From Pseudomonas sp. (lineage in GTDB: Bacteria > Pseudomonadota > Gammaproteobacteria > Pseudomonadales > Pseudomonadaceae): a stretch of 50,673 bases of DNA. Positions 33,047 through 42,900 of the stretch are shown in pieces (position 1 is the first letter of the stretch; each line of letters starts with the position of its first letter). The DNA lies in contig NZ_JAUYGD010000087.1 of the NCBI RefSeq assembly GCF_030690725.1, positions 1 to 50,673 on the forward strand. The letters run 5' to 3'. The notes beneath the pieces were generated by a model. The model made no database searches, was not told the DNA's origin, and saw only the letters and a program-made list of their open reading frames with translations. The translations under genes and the position numbers were made by a program.

Positions 33047-33718
33047 TCAGTGGTTAACCGTATGCGCCAGCATCACTGACAACTGACACAGCGGCCGCCC
33101 GCTCTGCTCGTGCCATTGGTTGAACGCGGCTTGCACGGCTGCCAGCTCTTTCAGGCTGGTGGGCGCCTTGTCGATAATCTTCTGCGCCTTGAGTGCAGCG
33201 ACCATGTCATCGCTGGGCACAAAGGTGTCCTTGCCGACCATCCGCAGAAAACGCGGCGCAGACAGCCCGCCAAGCTGGCTACCGTGCTTGGCCAGGTACT
33301 TCCACAGCCCGACCACATCGCTCACCGGCCAGTCGGCGATCAGCGCGCCAAAGCTGCCCTTCTCTTTTTGCACATCAAGGATGAACTGGGCGTTGCGTGG
33401 CACGCTCTTGAGCTTGCCCAGGTGACGGATGATGCGCGCATCCTGCATCAGGTTTTCCAGACGCTCGGCGCCCATCAGTACGACTTTCTCCGGATCGAAG
33501 CCGAAGAACACCTGCTCGAAGGCCGGCCATTTGGCGTCTACCAGACTGTGTTTGAGGCCGGCACGAAACACCCGCAGGCTGAGTGTCGACAGATAGCGGT
33601 CATCGCTGATCGCGCGCAGCTCCTCGGCGCTGCGCGGCTGCGGCAGGATCGACTCCAGCTCGGCGACCGAGCCGAAGCGGTTCAGGCAGTATTCGTTAAG
33701 CCATTTGTAATCGCGCAT
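33047..33718 (-). CDS. DNA-3-methyladenine glycosylase I-like protein
   Basis: A 223-residue protein related to the Tag family, which excises 3-methyladenine from DNA. It has a family-like ISDDRYLSTLSLRVFRAGL block, DPEKVV and MQDARIIRHLGKL. It lacks the N-terminal CxWC-type start and the C-terminal Cys of classical Tag, so the usual structural zinc site seems absent; either the fold is stabilised otherwise or the specificity differs. It lies 31 nt after ttcA on the same strand. Confidence 0.75.
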   Translation of the reverse strand: MRDYKWLNEYCLNRFGSVAELESILPQPRSAEELRAISDDRYLSTLSLRVFRAGLKHSLVDAKWPAFEQVFFGFDPEKVVLMGAERLENLMQDARIIRHLGKLKSVPRNAQFILDVQKEKGSFGALIADWPVSDVVGLWKYLAKHGSQLGGLSAPRFLRMVGKDTFVPSDDMVAALKAQKIIDKAPTSLKELAAVQAAFNQWHEQSGRPLCQLSVMLAHTVNH

Positions 33719-33749
33719 CGGACAGTCCTTGAGCCGGGAAACCGCTGAG

Positions 33750-34574
33750 TCAGAGGTTCATCACATCGAGGAAGCGCGGCGTGGCGCTGTCATCGATCTT
33801 CAGGCTCTTGAAGTCGAACAGATTGCGGTCAGCCAGCTGCGACGGCACTACGTTCTGCAGGGCGCGGAACATGATCTCGGTGCGCCCTGGCGACTTGCGC
33901 TCCCAGTCCTGCAGCATTTCCTTGACCACCTGACGCTGTAGGTTTTCCTGGGAGCCACAGAGGTTGCACGGGATGATCGGGAATTCCTTGAGCTGGCTGT
34001 AAGCCTCGATATCCGCCTCGTTGCAGTAAGCCAGCGGACGAATCACCACGTTACGGCCGTCGTCGGCACGCAGCTTGGGCGGCATAGCCTTGAGCGTGCC
34101 GCCGTAGAACATATTGAGGAAGAAGGTTTCCAGAATATCGTCGCGGTGGTGCCCCAGGGCCATTTTGGTCGCGCCGATCTCATCGGCAAAGGTGTACAGG
34201 GTGCCGCGGCGCAGGCGTGAACACAGCGAACAGGTGGTCTTGCCTTCCGGAATCTTCTCCTTGACCACCGAATAGGTGTCCTTCTCGACGATGTGATACG
34301 GCACACCGATGGACTCCAGATAGGCCGGCAGCACGTGCTCGGGGAAGCCGGGCTGCTTCTGGTCCATGTTTACCGCAACAATCTCGAACTTGATCGGTGC
34401 GACCTTCTGCAAGTGCAGCAGCACGTCGAGCATGGTGTAGCTGTCCTTGCCGCCGGACAGGCAGACCATGACCTTGTCGCCATCCTCGATCATGTTGAAG
34501 TCGGCAACGGCTTCGCCGGCCTGGCGACGCAGGCGTTTTTGCAGTTTGTTCTGATTGACCGAGAGGGTGCCCAT
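33750..34574 (-). CDS. ttcA: tRNA 2-thiocytidine synthetase
   Basis: Thiolates C32 of certain tRNAs using an iron-sulfur cluster and ATP. The 274-residue protein has the PP-loop SGGKDSYT near residue 40, then the TtcA CxxC in TCSLCSRLRRG and the GHHRDDILETFFLNMF block. A further Cys-x-x-Cys lies in IPCNLCGSQENLQRQ. Length and order are typical. It diverges from the DnaJ-like gene at 34672. Confidence 0.97.
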   Translation of the reverse strand: MGTLSVNQNKLQKRLRRQAGEAVADFNMIEDGDKVMVCLSGGKDSYTMLDVLLHLQKVAPIKFEIVAVNMDQKQPGFPEHVLPAYLESIGVPYHIVEKDTYSVVKEKIPEGKTTCSLCSRLRRGTLYTFADEIGATKMALGHHRDDILETFFLNMFYGGTLKAMPPKLRADDGRNVVIRPLAYCNEADIEAYSQLKEFPIIPCNLCGSQENLQRQVVKEMLQDWERKSPGRTEIMFRALQNVVPSQLADRNLFDFKSLKIDDSATPRFLDVMNL

Positions 34575-34671
34575 GGTGCGCTGGAGTCCGGAAGTCGTTG
34601 AGGATGCGGCATTTTACGCAGAAAGCGTGACGCGCCCTACCCCAATCAAAGTGAAATGCTAGGCTGCGCCG

Positions 34672-35274
34672 ATGAACGACGATTTCGACCCGGGCCTCGA
34701 CCTGCCCGAACAACTGCACCAGCTGCTGCGCGCAGCCCCTGAAGGCCTTGGCGAATACCAGCTGATCCAGCTACTGAAAGCCCGCCAGTGTGTGCATATC
34801 CCAAATCTGCCGCTGACCGACAAGCTGGTGCTGTTTCGCACGCACTTTTTGTTGTTCAACGCCCTCTATCGCCTGCGCGAGCGGCTGTGGGCGACGCAGA
34901 GCGGTTACCTGCAGATCAGTGCGCTGAATATCCAGTTGCTGCCCTACCAGCCCGGCAGCGCCGAGCTGAGTGAACACGACCCGCTGCGCGACTATTACCT
35001 CGACCTGAGCCAGCTCGACGATACCGACGAGCAGGATGTGGCCAAACTGCTGCTGAGCTTCTGGACGCGCATGCACGGCAGCGAGGAAAAACAGGCAGCG
35101 CTGGAACTGTTCGAGCTCGAAGGCAACGAGCAAACGCTCAATCTCGCCACTATCAAGCACCGCTACCGGCAATTGGTGAGCCTGCATCACCCTGATCGCG
35201 GCGGTAACACGGCACGCCTGCAGTCGATCAACAAAGCCATGGAAATCCTCGAACGCTATTACGGGCGAGTTTGA
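34672..35274 (+). CDS. DnaJ-related protein with C-terminal J domain
   Basis: A 200-residue cochaperone-like protein. The N-terminal two thirds match the DNAJ-related layout (LHQLLRAAPEGLGEYQLIQLL, LFRTHFLLFNALYRLRERLW), and the last 60 residues form a J domain with HPD in SLHHPDRGGNTARLQSINKA. It should recruit an Hsp70, but client and partner are unknown. The J domain is at the C-terminus rather than the N-terminus, as is normal for this family. It stands alone, divergent from ttcA. Confidence 0.9.
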   Translation: MNDDFDPGLDLPEQLHQLLRAAPEGLGEYQLIQLLKARQCVHIPNLPLTDKLVLFRTHFLLFNALYRLRERLWATQSGYLQISALNIQLLPYQPGSAELSEHDPLRDYYLDLSQLDDTDEQDVAKLLLSFWTRMHGSEEKQAALELFELEGNEQTLNLATIKHRYRQLVSLHHPDRGGNTARLQSINKAMEILERYYGRV

Positions 35275-35432
35275 GAGTCCGATTTGCTCTAACGCTACGC
35301 CTTTGTCCTTATTAATGGCTGCCTATACTGCGACATACGGTCGCATAGGTTCGGCCTTGTACCTGATAACGCTGCACACGCGAATCAGGCGCTGCGCTGG
35401 GGGGCGACCGCTATAACAAGAGGAGGTCTGGC

Positions 35433-36032
35433 ATGATCCATCACGTTTGGGGGCTATTCACCCATCCCGACCAGGAATGGCAGGAAATCCGTGGCGAAGA
35501 AGAAACCATCAGCCACATGTATCTCACCCACGTACTGATTCTCGCGGCAATTCCCGCAGTCTCAGCCTATATCGGCACCACCCAGGTCGGCTGGGCAATC
35601 GGTGATCGAGCGCCGGTGATGCTGACCGAGGCCAGTGCGTTGCAAATGACCGTCATGACCTACCTGGCAATGCTTGCCGGGATCGCAGTGATGGGCGCGT
35701 TTATCCACTGGATGGCACGCACCTACGATGCCAGCCCAAACCTCACGCAATGCGTGGTATTTGCGGCCTACACCGCTACACCGCTGTTTATCGGCGGGCT
35801 GGCGGCGCTCTATCCACATCTCTGGCTGGCCATGGTGGTGGGCACGGCAGCCATCTGCTACACGGTGTACCTGCTCTACGTCGGCATACCGACCTTTATG
35901 GGCATCCCCGAAGATGAAGGCTTTATGTTCTCCAGCTCGGTGCTCGCGGTAGGCCTGGTGGTACTGGTGGCGATGATCGCCGCCTCGGTGATTCTCTGGG
36001 GCTTTGGGGTCGGCCCGGTGTACACCAGCTAA
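35433..36032 (+). CDS. Yip1-family inner-membrane protein
   Basis: A 199-residue multipass protein with about five hydrophobic helices. It opens with IHHVWGLFTHPDQEWQEIR, typical of bacterial Yip1-domain proteins, and shows AAYTATPLFIGGLAALYP in mid-chain. AGAGGAGG precedes the ATG with good spacing. No specific function is established for bacterial members. It is a single gene with a terminator at 36050-36078. Confidence 0.88.
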   Translation: MIHHVWGLFTHPDQEWQEIRGEEETISHMYLTHVLILAAIPAVSAYIGTTQVGWAIGDRAPVMLTEASALQMTVMTYLAMLAGIAVMGAFIHWMARTYDASPNLTQCVVFAAYTATPLFIGGLAALYPHLWLAMVVGTAAICYTVYLLYVGIPTFMGIPEDEGFMFSSSVLAVGLVVLVAMIAASVILWGFGVGPVYTS

Positions 36033-36049
36033 GGCAACGCCTGATGACA

Positions 36050-36078
36050 CACAACGAAACCACCTGCGGGTGGTTTCG
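36050..36078 (+). terminator. terminator after the Yip1-family gene
   Basis: AACGAAACCACC, a 5-nt loop and GGTGGTTTCGTCGTT form an A/T-flanked stem starting 18 nt after the Yip1 stop. It is placed to end that transcript before sprT. Confidence 0.75.
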
Positions 36079-36146
36079 TCGTTTCAGGGCTGTGATCGCT
36101 GCGCTGCTTGGGCATAATCGCTGCCCCCATCTTGATCGCCGCACTT

Positions 36147-36641
36147 ATGTCCGAACACCTTCTGAGCCGCGTAGAGCAGTGCTACCAGCAGGCTGAAGCC
36201 TTTTTCAAACGCCCTTTTGCCCGCGCCGAGGTGAGTTTCAAGCTGCGCGGACAAAAAGCCGGCGTGGCGCACCTGACGGAAAACAAGCTGCGCTTCAACC
36301 CGCAGCTGTACCGGGAAAACCGCGAAGACTTCCTCAAGCAGACCGTGCCGCATGAAGTAGCGCACCTGATCGCGCATCAGCTGTTCGGCCTGAAGATTCA
36401 GCCCCATGGTGAGGAGTGGCAACTGATCATGCGCGGCGTGTATGAGCTGCCGCCCAACCGTTGTCACAGCTATGCGGTACAGCGGCGCACGGTCAGCCGT
36501 TATATCTACCGTTGCAGCTGCCCGCAGGGTGAATTTCCGTTCTCGGCCCAGCGCCATGCCCTGGTCAGCAAAGGCCGGCGCTACTACTGCCGACGCTGCA
36601 AGGTGACCTTGAGCTATACCGGTGAACAGCGCGTCGAATAA
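36147..36641 (+). CDS. sprT: SprT-family zinc metalloprotease
   Basis: A 164-residue protein related to eukaryotic SPRTN/Wss1-type proteases. The HExxH motif is in VPHEVAHLIAHQLFG, with further ligands in PHGEEWQLIM. A C-terminal zinc ribbon has YRCSCPQGE and YYCRRCK. The start is ATG 36147; the frame is open 39 nt further upstream but without a convincing start. In bacteria the role is poorly defined; stress or DNA-protein crosslink handling is a guess from homology. Confidence 0.92.
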   Translation: MSEHLLSRVEQCYQQAEAFFKRPFARAEVSFKLRGQKAGVAHLTENKLRFNPQLYRENREDFLKQTVPHEVAHLIAHQLFGLKIQPHGEEWQLIMRGVYELPPNRCHSYAVQRRTVSRYIYRCSCPQGEFPFSAQRHALVSKGRRYYCRRCKVTLSYTGEQRVE

Positions 36642-36652
36642 CCGACCGGGGA

Positions 36653-37270
36653 TTACAGGACGTAACGCAGCACCGCAACAAAGTGCATCAGGCTGCCGCC
36701 CATGACGAACAGGTGCCAGATGCCGTGCCAATGGCGGAAGCGGCTGTCATAGGCGAAGAAGATGATGCCCACGGTGTACAGCACCCCGCCGCCGGCCAGC
36801 CAGATAAACCCGGCCATGCCCAGTGCGGCAATCAGCGGTTTGACCGCGATCAGCACAATCCAGCCCATCACGGCGTAGATCACAATCGACAGCACGCGCG
36901 CCTCGGAGCGTGGCTTGATCTCCTGCAGCATGCCGATGATTGCCAGCGTCCAGACGATTCCGAACAGCGTCCAGCCCCAGGTTCCTTCCAGGGTAATCAG
37001 GCAGAACGGCGTATAACTGCCCGCGATCAGCAGGTAGATCGACAGGTGATCGAGCTTGCGCATCAGCACTTTCGCCCGCCCCTGCACGCTGTGGTAAAGC
37101 GTGGAGATGCTGTACAGCAGCACCAGGGTCAGGCCGTAGATTGCCACACTGATAATCTTGCGCAGCTCGCCATCCAGGCTCGCCAGCACCAAGAGCCACA
37201 CTGCGCCCGCGCAGGCCAGAAGCGCCCCGACCAGATGGGTCCAGGCGTTGAAGCGTTCCCCGTGATACAT
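36653..37270 (-). CDS. hemolysin III / TrhA-family membrane protein
   Basis: A 205-residue seven-helix membrane protein of the PAQR/YqfA/hemolysin III family. It opens with GERFNAWTHLVGALLACAG and carries the conserved histidines in STLYHSV and, near the C-terminus, FRHWHGIWHLFVMGGSLMHF, which form the putative metal site. The role in membrane-lipid or fatty-acid balance is reported for relatives and not visible here. The start chosen is ATG 37270; five more residues are possible upstream. Confidence 0.92.
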   Translation of the reverse strand: MYHGERFNAWTHLVGALLACAGAVWLLVLASLDGELRKIISVAIYGLTLVLLYSISTLYHSVQGRAKVLMRKLDHLSIYLLIAGSYTPFCLITLEGTWGWTLFGIVWTLAIIGMLQEIKPRSEARVLSIVIYAVMGWIVLIAVKPLIAALGMAGFIWLAGGGVLYTVGIIFFAYDSRFRHWHGIWHLFVMGGSLMHFVAVLRYVL

Positions 37271-37397
37271 GTTTTCTGTTCCCAAGCTGCCCGATGGCGA
37301 AAATGCATCAGGCTTATGCCGGAAAAAAGCCTATTTGACGAGCACCACGTTGCCGCCCCGCATAAAGTACGGCGCCAATCACACGCTCAGGATCTGC

Positions 37398-38834
37398 TCA
37401 GGCGCGCGGCAGGCTGACGCGAATCACGCAACTCTCGCCGTCATCTTCCTGCTGCACATCGCCGCCCTGGGCGCGGGCCAACGCGCGGGCGGCGGCGAGC
37501 GGTTTATTGCTGGCCGGGCGCGCAGGCAGCAGCAGTTTCACCTGCGCCTGGTTCTCATCAATCATCACCAGGCTCAGCTGGCTGCCCACTGGGCAAGCGC
37601 TATGGGCGTGTTTGAGCACGCGGTAGAGCAAGGCATGGCAAAGCCCAGGATCGGCCATCACCTCGGTACTGCTGCCCAGCGCGGTTTCCAGCTGAATATC
37701 GACGCCGCGCTCGCCATAACGCTGACGCAACTCGCCGATCAACTCACGCAGCAGCGGGTTCAGCCGAATGCTTTCAGGGCGCAATTCACGCTGTCCGGCT
37801 TCAAGGGACAGCTGCTCGCCCGCCAGCTCCAGCAGCTCCTTCATCTGCTGGCTACTTTGCGTGGCCAGTTGCACCTGCTGTTTCTGCGCCGGATTGAGCG
37901 CGGCATCCTGCGTCAGGCTCTGCAACGCTTCGGCGCACTGGTTAAGCGGTTGCTGCAGCTCATGGCTGATCAGGTGCAGCATGTCGGCACGTAAAGCAGC
38001 CAGTTCCAGCAACTGATCCAGGTCGGTCTGCAGCTGCCGGCGATGTTCGACGTAGCGCATCAGGTTGCGCACACGAATGCGCAGCAGGGTTGGGTCAATC
38101 GGTTTGAACACATAGTCCACCGCGCCCAGCGACAGCCCTTGCTCACGGGAGCGTTCATCACTCAGGGCGGTCACGAAAATAATCGGGATATGCTCCGAAG
38201 CATGGTGCTGACGCAGCCGGCGCGCCACCTCGAAGCCGTCCATGTCGGGCATCATCACATCCAGCAGGATCAGGTCCGGCGGGTTGTCTGAATGGCAGAT
38301 GGCGATGGCTTTCTCGCCGTTGTGCGCCAGCTTTACCTTAAACTGATCGCGAAACAGTCCGGCCAGCAACTGCAAGTTCTCCGGCGTGTCATCGACCACC
38401 AGAATACTCGCGCGCTCTTCGCCTTGCGGCAGGCTGGCTTGCACCAGCAGATCGTCGCGCTGCAGGGAGCGCTGCACGCGTTCCAGCAAGCGCTGGGTAG
38501 TAAAGGGTTTGACCAGCAGATCGCGGATACCCAGTTGAATGGCGCGCTGCACATCCTGGCGCTGCATGGCGCTGGACATCAGTACAAAGGGAATCTCCGC
38601 CAGCGCTTCATCGCTGCGCATGCCTTCAAACAGCGCCAGTCCGGTTGAACCGGCCAGGTTCTGCTCACTGAGCACCAGCGACACCGGTGTTTGCCGCAGC
38701 TGCTGCAGTGCGCTCGCCACATCGTTGGCCTGCAGCACCTGGGCCACGCCATGGCGCTGCAACTCCTCAACCAGGGCGCGGGTCAGCACCGGGTCGCTAT
38801 CGACAACTAACAGCGTGGTGGCATTGTTCGACAT
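37398..38834 (-). CDS. double-receiver protein with degenerate kinase-like C-terminus
   Basis: A 478-residue protein with two receiver domains in tandem, about residues 8-125 and 145-260. REC2 is canonical (ILVVDDTP, ILLDVMMPD, FVTA, FKP). REC1 has LLVVDSD and reads VLSEQNLAG where the phosphoacceptor Asp would be, so it is probably not phosphorylated. A HisKA-like segment follows with LISHELQQPLN, then a C-terminal ATPase-like region that lacks clear G boxes. It probably works as an output or scaffold for the hybrid kinase two genes upstream. The start is ATG 38834; 15 nt separate it from the HD-GYP gene. Confidence 0.85.
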   Translation of the reverse strand: MSNNATTLLVVDSDPVLTRALVEELQRHGVAQVLQANDVASALQQLRQTPVSLVLSEQNLAGSTGLALFEGMRSDEALAEIPFVLMSSAMQRQDVQRAIQLGIRDLLVKPFTTQRLLERVQRSLQRDDLLVQASLPQGEERASILVVDDTPENLQLLAGLFRDQFKVKLAHNGEKAIAICHSDNPPDLILLDVMMPDMDGFEVARRLRQHHASEHIPIIFVTALSDERSREQGLSLGAVDYVFKPIDPTLLRIRVRNLMRYVEHRRQLQTDLDQLLELAALRADMLHLISHELQQPLNQCAEALQSLTQDAALNPAQKQQVQLATQSSQQMKELLELAGEQLSLEAGQRELRPESIRLNPLLRELIGELRQRYGERGVDIQLETALGSSTEVMADPGLCHALLYRVLKHAHSACPVGSQLSLVMIDENQAQVKLLLPARPASNKPLAAARALARAQGGDVQQEDDGESCVIRVSLPRA

Positions 38835-38849
38835 ACAGCAAGACACCTC

Positions 38850-39968
38850 TTACTCGTTGGAAGCCGGCTCATCACTGTATTGCCGGGCGATCTGGGCGAA
38901 GGCTTCGCTGATCTGTTCAAAGCCATCGACGATATCCGGATCAAAATGACTGCCGCGCCCCTCGCGGATGATCTCCAGAGCTTTTTCATGGCTAAAGGGC
39001 GGCTTGTACACCCGCCGCGAGATCAGCGCGTCATACACATCGGCCAGGGCCATCAAGCGCGCCGACAGCGGGATCGCCTCCCCCACCAGGCCTTGTGGGT
39101 ATCCGCTGCCGTCCCATTTTTCCTGGTGGCTAAGCGCAATTTCCTTGGCGTGGCGTAAAAAGGCGATGGACTCGCCCAGCTCCTGCTCGGCATGCACGAT
39201 GGCGTCGCGGCCCAGGGTGGTGTGAGTTTTCATGATTTCAAACTCGTCAAAGTCGAGTTTGCCCGGTTTGAGCAGGATGCTGTCGGGAATGCCGACCTTG
39301 CCGATGTCATGCAGCGGCGCCGATTTGAATATCGACTGAATCGTGTCTGCGGTTAGTTCAGCGCTAAACCGTGGGTGCGTCTGCAGATGCTCGGCCAGCG
39401 CCTTGACATAGAACTGGGTGCGGCGAATGTGGTTGCCGGTTTCGTTGTCGCGGGTTTCCGCCAGGGAAGTAATCGCCCGAATGGTCACATCCTGAATTGC
39501 CATCACTTCACGGGTGCGCTTTTCCACCTCGTGCTCAAGGAAAACATTCTGGTTCTGCAGCAAATCACGGGCGAATTTCAGTTGCAGCTGGGTGTGCACG
39601 CGGGCCAGAACAATCGCTGGATTGATCGGCTTGCTGATGTAATCAACGGCGCCCAGGTCCAAGCCGATTTTCTCATCCTCGGCAGCGGTCATGGCGGTGA
39701 GGAAAATCACCGGAATCGTCGCAGTAGCAGCATCCTGCTGCAGGCGACGCAGCACCTCGTAGCCATCCAGCCCCGGCATCATGATGTCGAGCAGAATCAG
39801 ATCGGGTTTGACCTCACCGCTGACAATCTGCAGCGCACGTTCGCCGCTGGGTGCCAGCTTGACCTTGTAGTCCTCACGTAACAAACCGCTCATCAGCGAA
39901 AGGTTATCGGGGGTGTCGTCCACCACCAGAATCGTCGGTTTTTCTCTGCCGGCCAGTAGCCTGTCCAT
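38850..39968 (-). CDS. response regulator with HD-GYP cyclic-di-GMP phosphodiesterase domain
   Basis: A 372-residue regulator predicted to hydrolyse cyclic di-GMP. The receiver domain has Asp17-Asp18, phosphoacceptor Asp61 (LILLDIMMPG) and a KP motif in YISKPINP; a helical linker follows (about 135-160). The HD-GYP domain has HDIGKVG (His220, Asp221) and HQEKWDGSGYP ending at residue 291, so the metal-site and GYP residues are intact. Its ATG overlaps the stop of the hybrid kinase gene by one base (TAATG), which ties them as a two-component pair. Confidence 0.95.
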   Translation of the reverse strand: MDRLLAGREKPTILVVDDTPDNLSLMSGLLREDYKVKLAPSGERALQIVSGEVKPDLILLDIMMPGLDGYEVLRRLQQDAATATIPVIFLTAMTAAEDEKIGLDLGAVDYISKPINPAIVLARVHTQLQLKFARDLLQNQNVFLEHEVEKRTREVMAIQDVTIRAITSLAETRDNETGNHIRRTQFYVKALAEHLQTHPRFSAELTADTIQSIFKSAPLHDIGKVGIPDSILLKPGKLDFDEFEIMKTHTTLGRDAIVHAEQELGESIAFLRHAKEIALSHQEKWDGSGYPQGLVGEAIPLSARLMALADVYDALISRRVYKPPFSHEKALEIIREGRGSHFDPDIVDGFEQISEAFAQIARQYSDEPASNE

Positions 39969-42900
39969 TACATCGCGTCCTTACTCAGTGCCGGATTGCT
40001 GTGTATCGCCGCCCGTAAAACCGCCAGGGCGTCGTCCAGAATATAACTGTTGATGGCCCGCTCCAGCGCCGCAAACCCCGAGCCCAGCACCGCCTTGAAC
40101 AAGGCCGCCTCCTGCTGGAACAACTCGATGGCATCGGCATCGTCATCACCGAGCAAGTACTCCAGGCGAGCCACCAGTTGGCGTACACGCGGCCAGTCGA
40201 TAGCACCGGCCGCGGCCTCCGTTACGGCTTGCGCGGGCAGCACCGCCTGCAGACGCGCGATCAACTCAGCGCAGCTTTCGCCCAGTGCGCTGAGCTGCAC
40301 ATCGAACTGGCTATCCGGCGGCCCTAGCCTGAGGCGGTCTTCCAGCACCCCGGCCTGTTCGGCCAGGCCATTGGCGCCGATGGTCGCGGCAGTGCCCTTG
40401 AGCGTATGCAGGGCACGCAGGGCATCCTCGTGCAGGCCTTCGGCAAGCAGGCGCCGCGTCTGCTCGGCGGCATCGGCCTGACCCTGAACAAATTTGCGCA
40501 ACATCGACTCATAAGCCGTGCGCTTGTTGAGTACCCGGCGCAAGCCGCCCTGCACATCCACGCCGGTAATTTCGGGAAAGCCTGCTTCAGCCTGGACCGG
40601 CGCCCGCGCAACTGGCACCGCGTTGCCCGTGTCAGCCGCCGCCGGCAGCCATTTCAGTAACAGCGCGAACAGCTCGTCCGGGTCGATGGGTTTGGCCAGG
40701 TGCGCATTCATGCCGGCGGCCAGGCACCGCTCGCGGTCGCTGCTCATGGCGTTGGCAGTCATGGCCAACACCGGCAGCTCAGCCCAACGCGGGTTGGCGC
40801 GGATCTGCTGGGTGGCGGTCAGGCCATCCATCACCGGCATCTGCATATCCATCAGCACCAGCTGGTAATCGTCAGCGGCCAGCATATCCAGGGCAACCTG
40901 ACCATTTTCGGCCACGGCAACGCAGACCCCGGCAGCCTCCAACAGGTCACGGCCAACCTGCTGGTTCAGCTCGTTATCATCCACCAGCAGCACCTGCGCG
41001 CCCTGCAGCGCGCTGAGGTCCTGCACGCTGACGTTACTGGCCGGGCGCAGGCTGCTCTCGCTGGCGCTGCTGCCACCTAAAGCGCGAATCGCCGCGTCGA
41101 ACAGCAACGACGGGCTCACCGGTTTGACCAGCAGCAAGGCAATCCCGGCCTGCTCAGCCTCATGGAAGACTTCTTCGCGGCCATAAGCCGTAACGATCAC
41201 CGGCTGCGGCGCAGGGTCGAGCAAGGCCAGCTGGCGGCAGGTTTCCAGGCCATTGATGCCGGGCATTTTCCAATCAACAAAAGCTGCCTCAAACGGCGTT
41301 CCGGCAGCGCAGGCCTTGGCAGCAAGCTCCAGCGCCTGCTCGCCGCAGTCGGCTTCCGCCACCTGAAAACTCATGGAGCGCAGCAGGCTGGCATGGATAT
41401 GCAGGGCCTGCGGGTTATCGTCCACCACCAGCACCCGGCGGTTGCGCAAATCCGGGGTTGGCAGCAGCGACAGCACAGGTTTTGGCGCAGCAACCACGCC
41501 CAGATGAGCGGTAAACCAGAAGGTGCTGCCCTGCCCCAACACGCTGTCGACGCCGACTTCGCCATGCATCAGCTCGGCCAGCTTGCGCGAAATCGCCAGG
41601 CCCAGCCCGGTGCCGCCGTACTTGCGCGTGGTCGAACTGTCGGCCTGCTGGAATGACTGAAACAACCGCGCCTGTTGTTCGGGCGAGAGGCCGATACCGG
41701 AGTCCTCGACCTCAAAGCGCACCTGAACACCCTTGGCATCCTGCGCCAGCAGCCGCGCGCGAATCACCACGCCGCCCTGTTCGGTGAACTTAACCGCATT
41801 ATTGGCGTAGTTGATCAGCACCTGGCCCAGGCGCAGCGGGTCGCCGATAAAACTCTCGGGCAGTTGCGGGTCAATGTCGAAGATCAGTTCCAGATCCTTA
41901 GCAGCGCATTTCTCACCGATCAGGCTGGCCATGTTTTCCAGCACTGTGTGCAACTCGAACGGCACCGACTCGACATCCAGCTTGCCGGCCTCGATCTTGC
42001 TCAGGTCGAGGATGTCGTTGATCAGCCCCAGCAGATGCTGGCCCGAACGCTGAATCTTCTCCACATAGTCGCGCTGCTTGGCAGTCAAGTCGCTGCTCAG
42101 CACCAAGTGGCTCATGCCGATTACCGCATTCATCGGCGTGCGAATCTCGTGGCTCATATTGGCCAGGAAGTCCGACTTCAGCTGCGATGCGCTTTCGGCC
42201 TTGGTCCGGGCGATCTGCAGTTCTTTTTCGTGTTCACGCAGCGTCTGGTTGGCCTCGGCCAACTCCTGAGTGCGTTGCTGCACGCGCCCCTCAAGCACCT
42301 CTTCATTTTCCTGCAGGGCTTCCACCAACTTGCCCTGCGCCGCCAGCAGCTCGCGCTGGGCGCGCACGCGCTGGCGGGTCTGGCGCAGCATGGCGAGACC
42401 AAACATCAGGGTGAGAAAGCCTTGAAACAGGGTTAACGCCGTGGTGACCACAACCTGGGAACGCAACTCGGCGTTGCGCCCATCGACGGTACGCGCCGCC
42501 AGCTGCGCCGAGGTGTAGACGAGATCCTGAATATCGAACTGGAGCAGTTGCAGCTGCTCACGCAGCAAGCTGGCATTCAGCGGCGTGCCACGTCGAACAA
42601 AGTCTTCAAGTGCCGCATCGGCCGTGCGGATAAAGCTTTCCAGGGCTTGCAGGGTTTGCTGGTAGATCGCCTCATCGCCCATCAGGCGCTGCGCCGACTC
42701 GGTCTGGATGGTGCTGACGCGACTGACGAAGATGTCGTAACGCAGCTGCAGCTCATCAATGCCGATACTGCCAAGCTGGTCAGACGCCTGATTGCGGCGC
42801 GACCTCACCGGATCAAGGATGTAGGTGTGCAGCGCATGATCAAAGCGCTGGTACTCGGTGCTCAGCTGGGCAAAGGCCCACAGCGCGTTGTCGTCACCAC

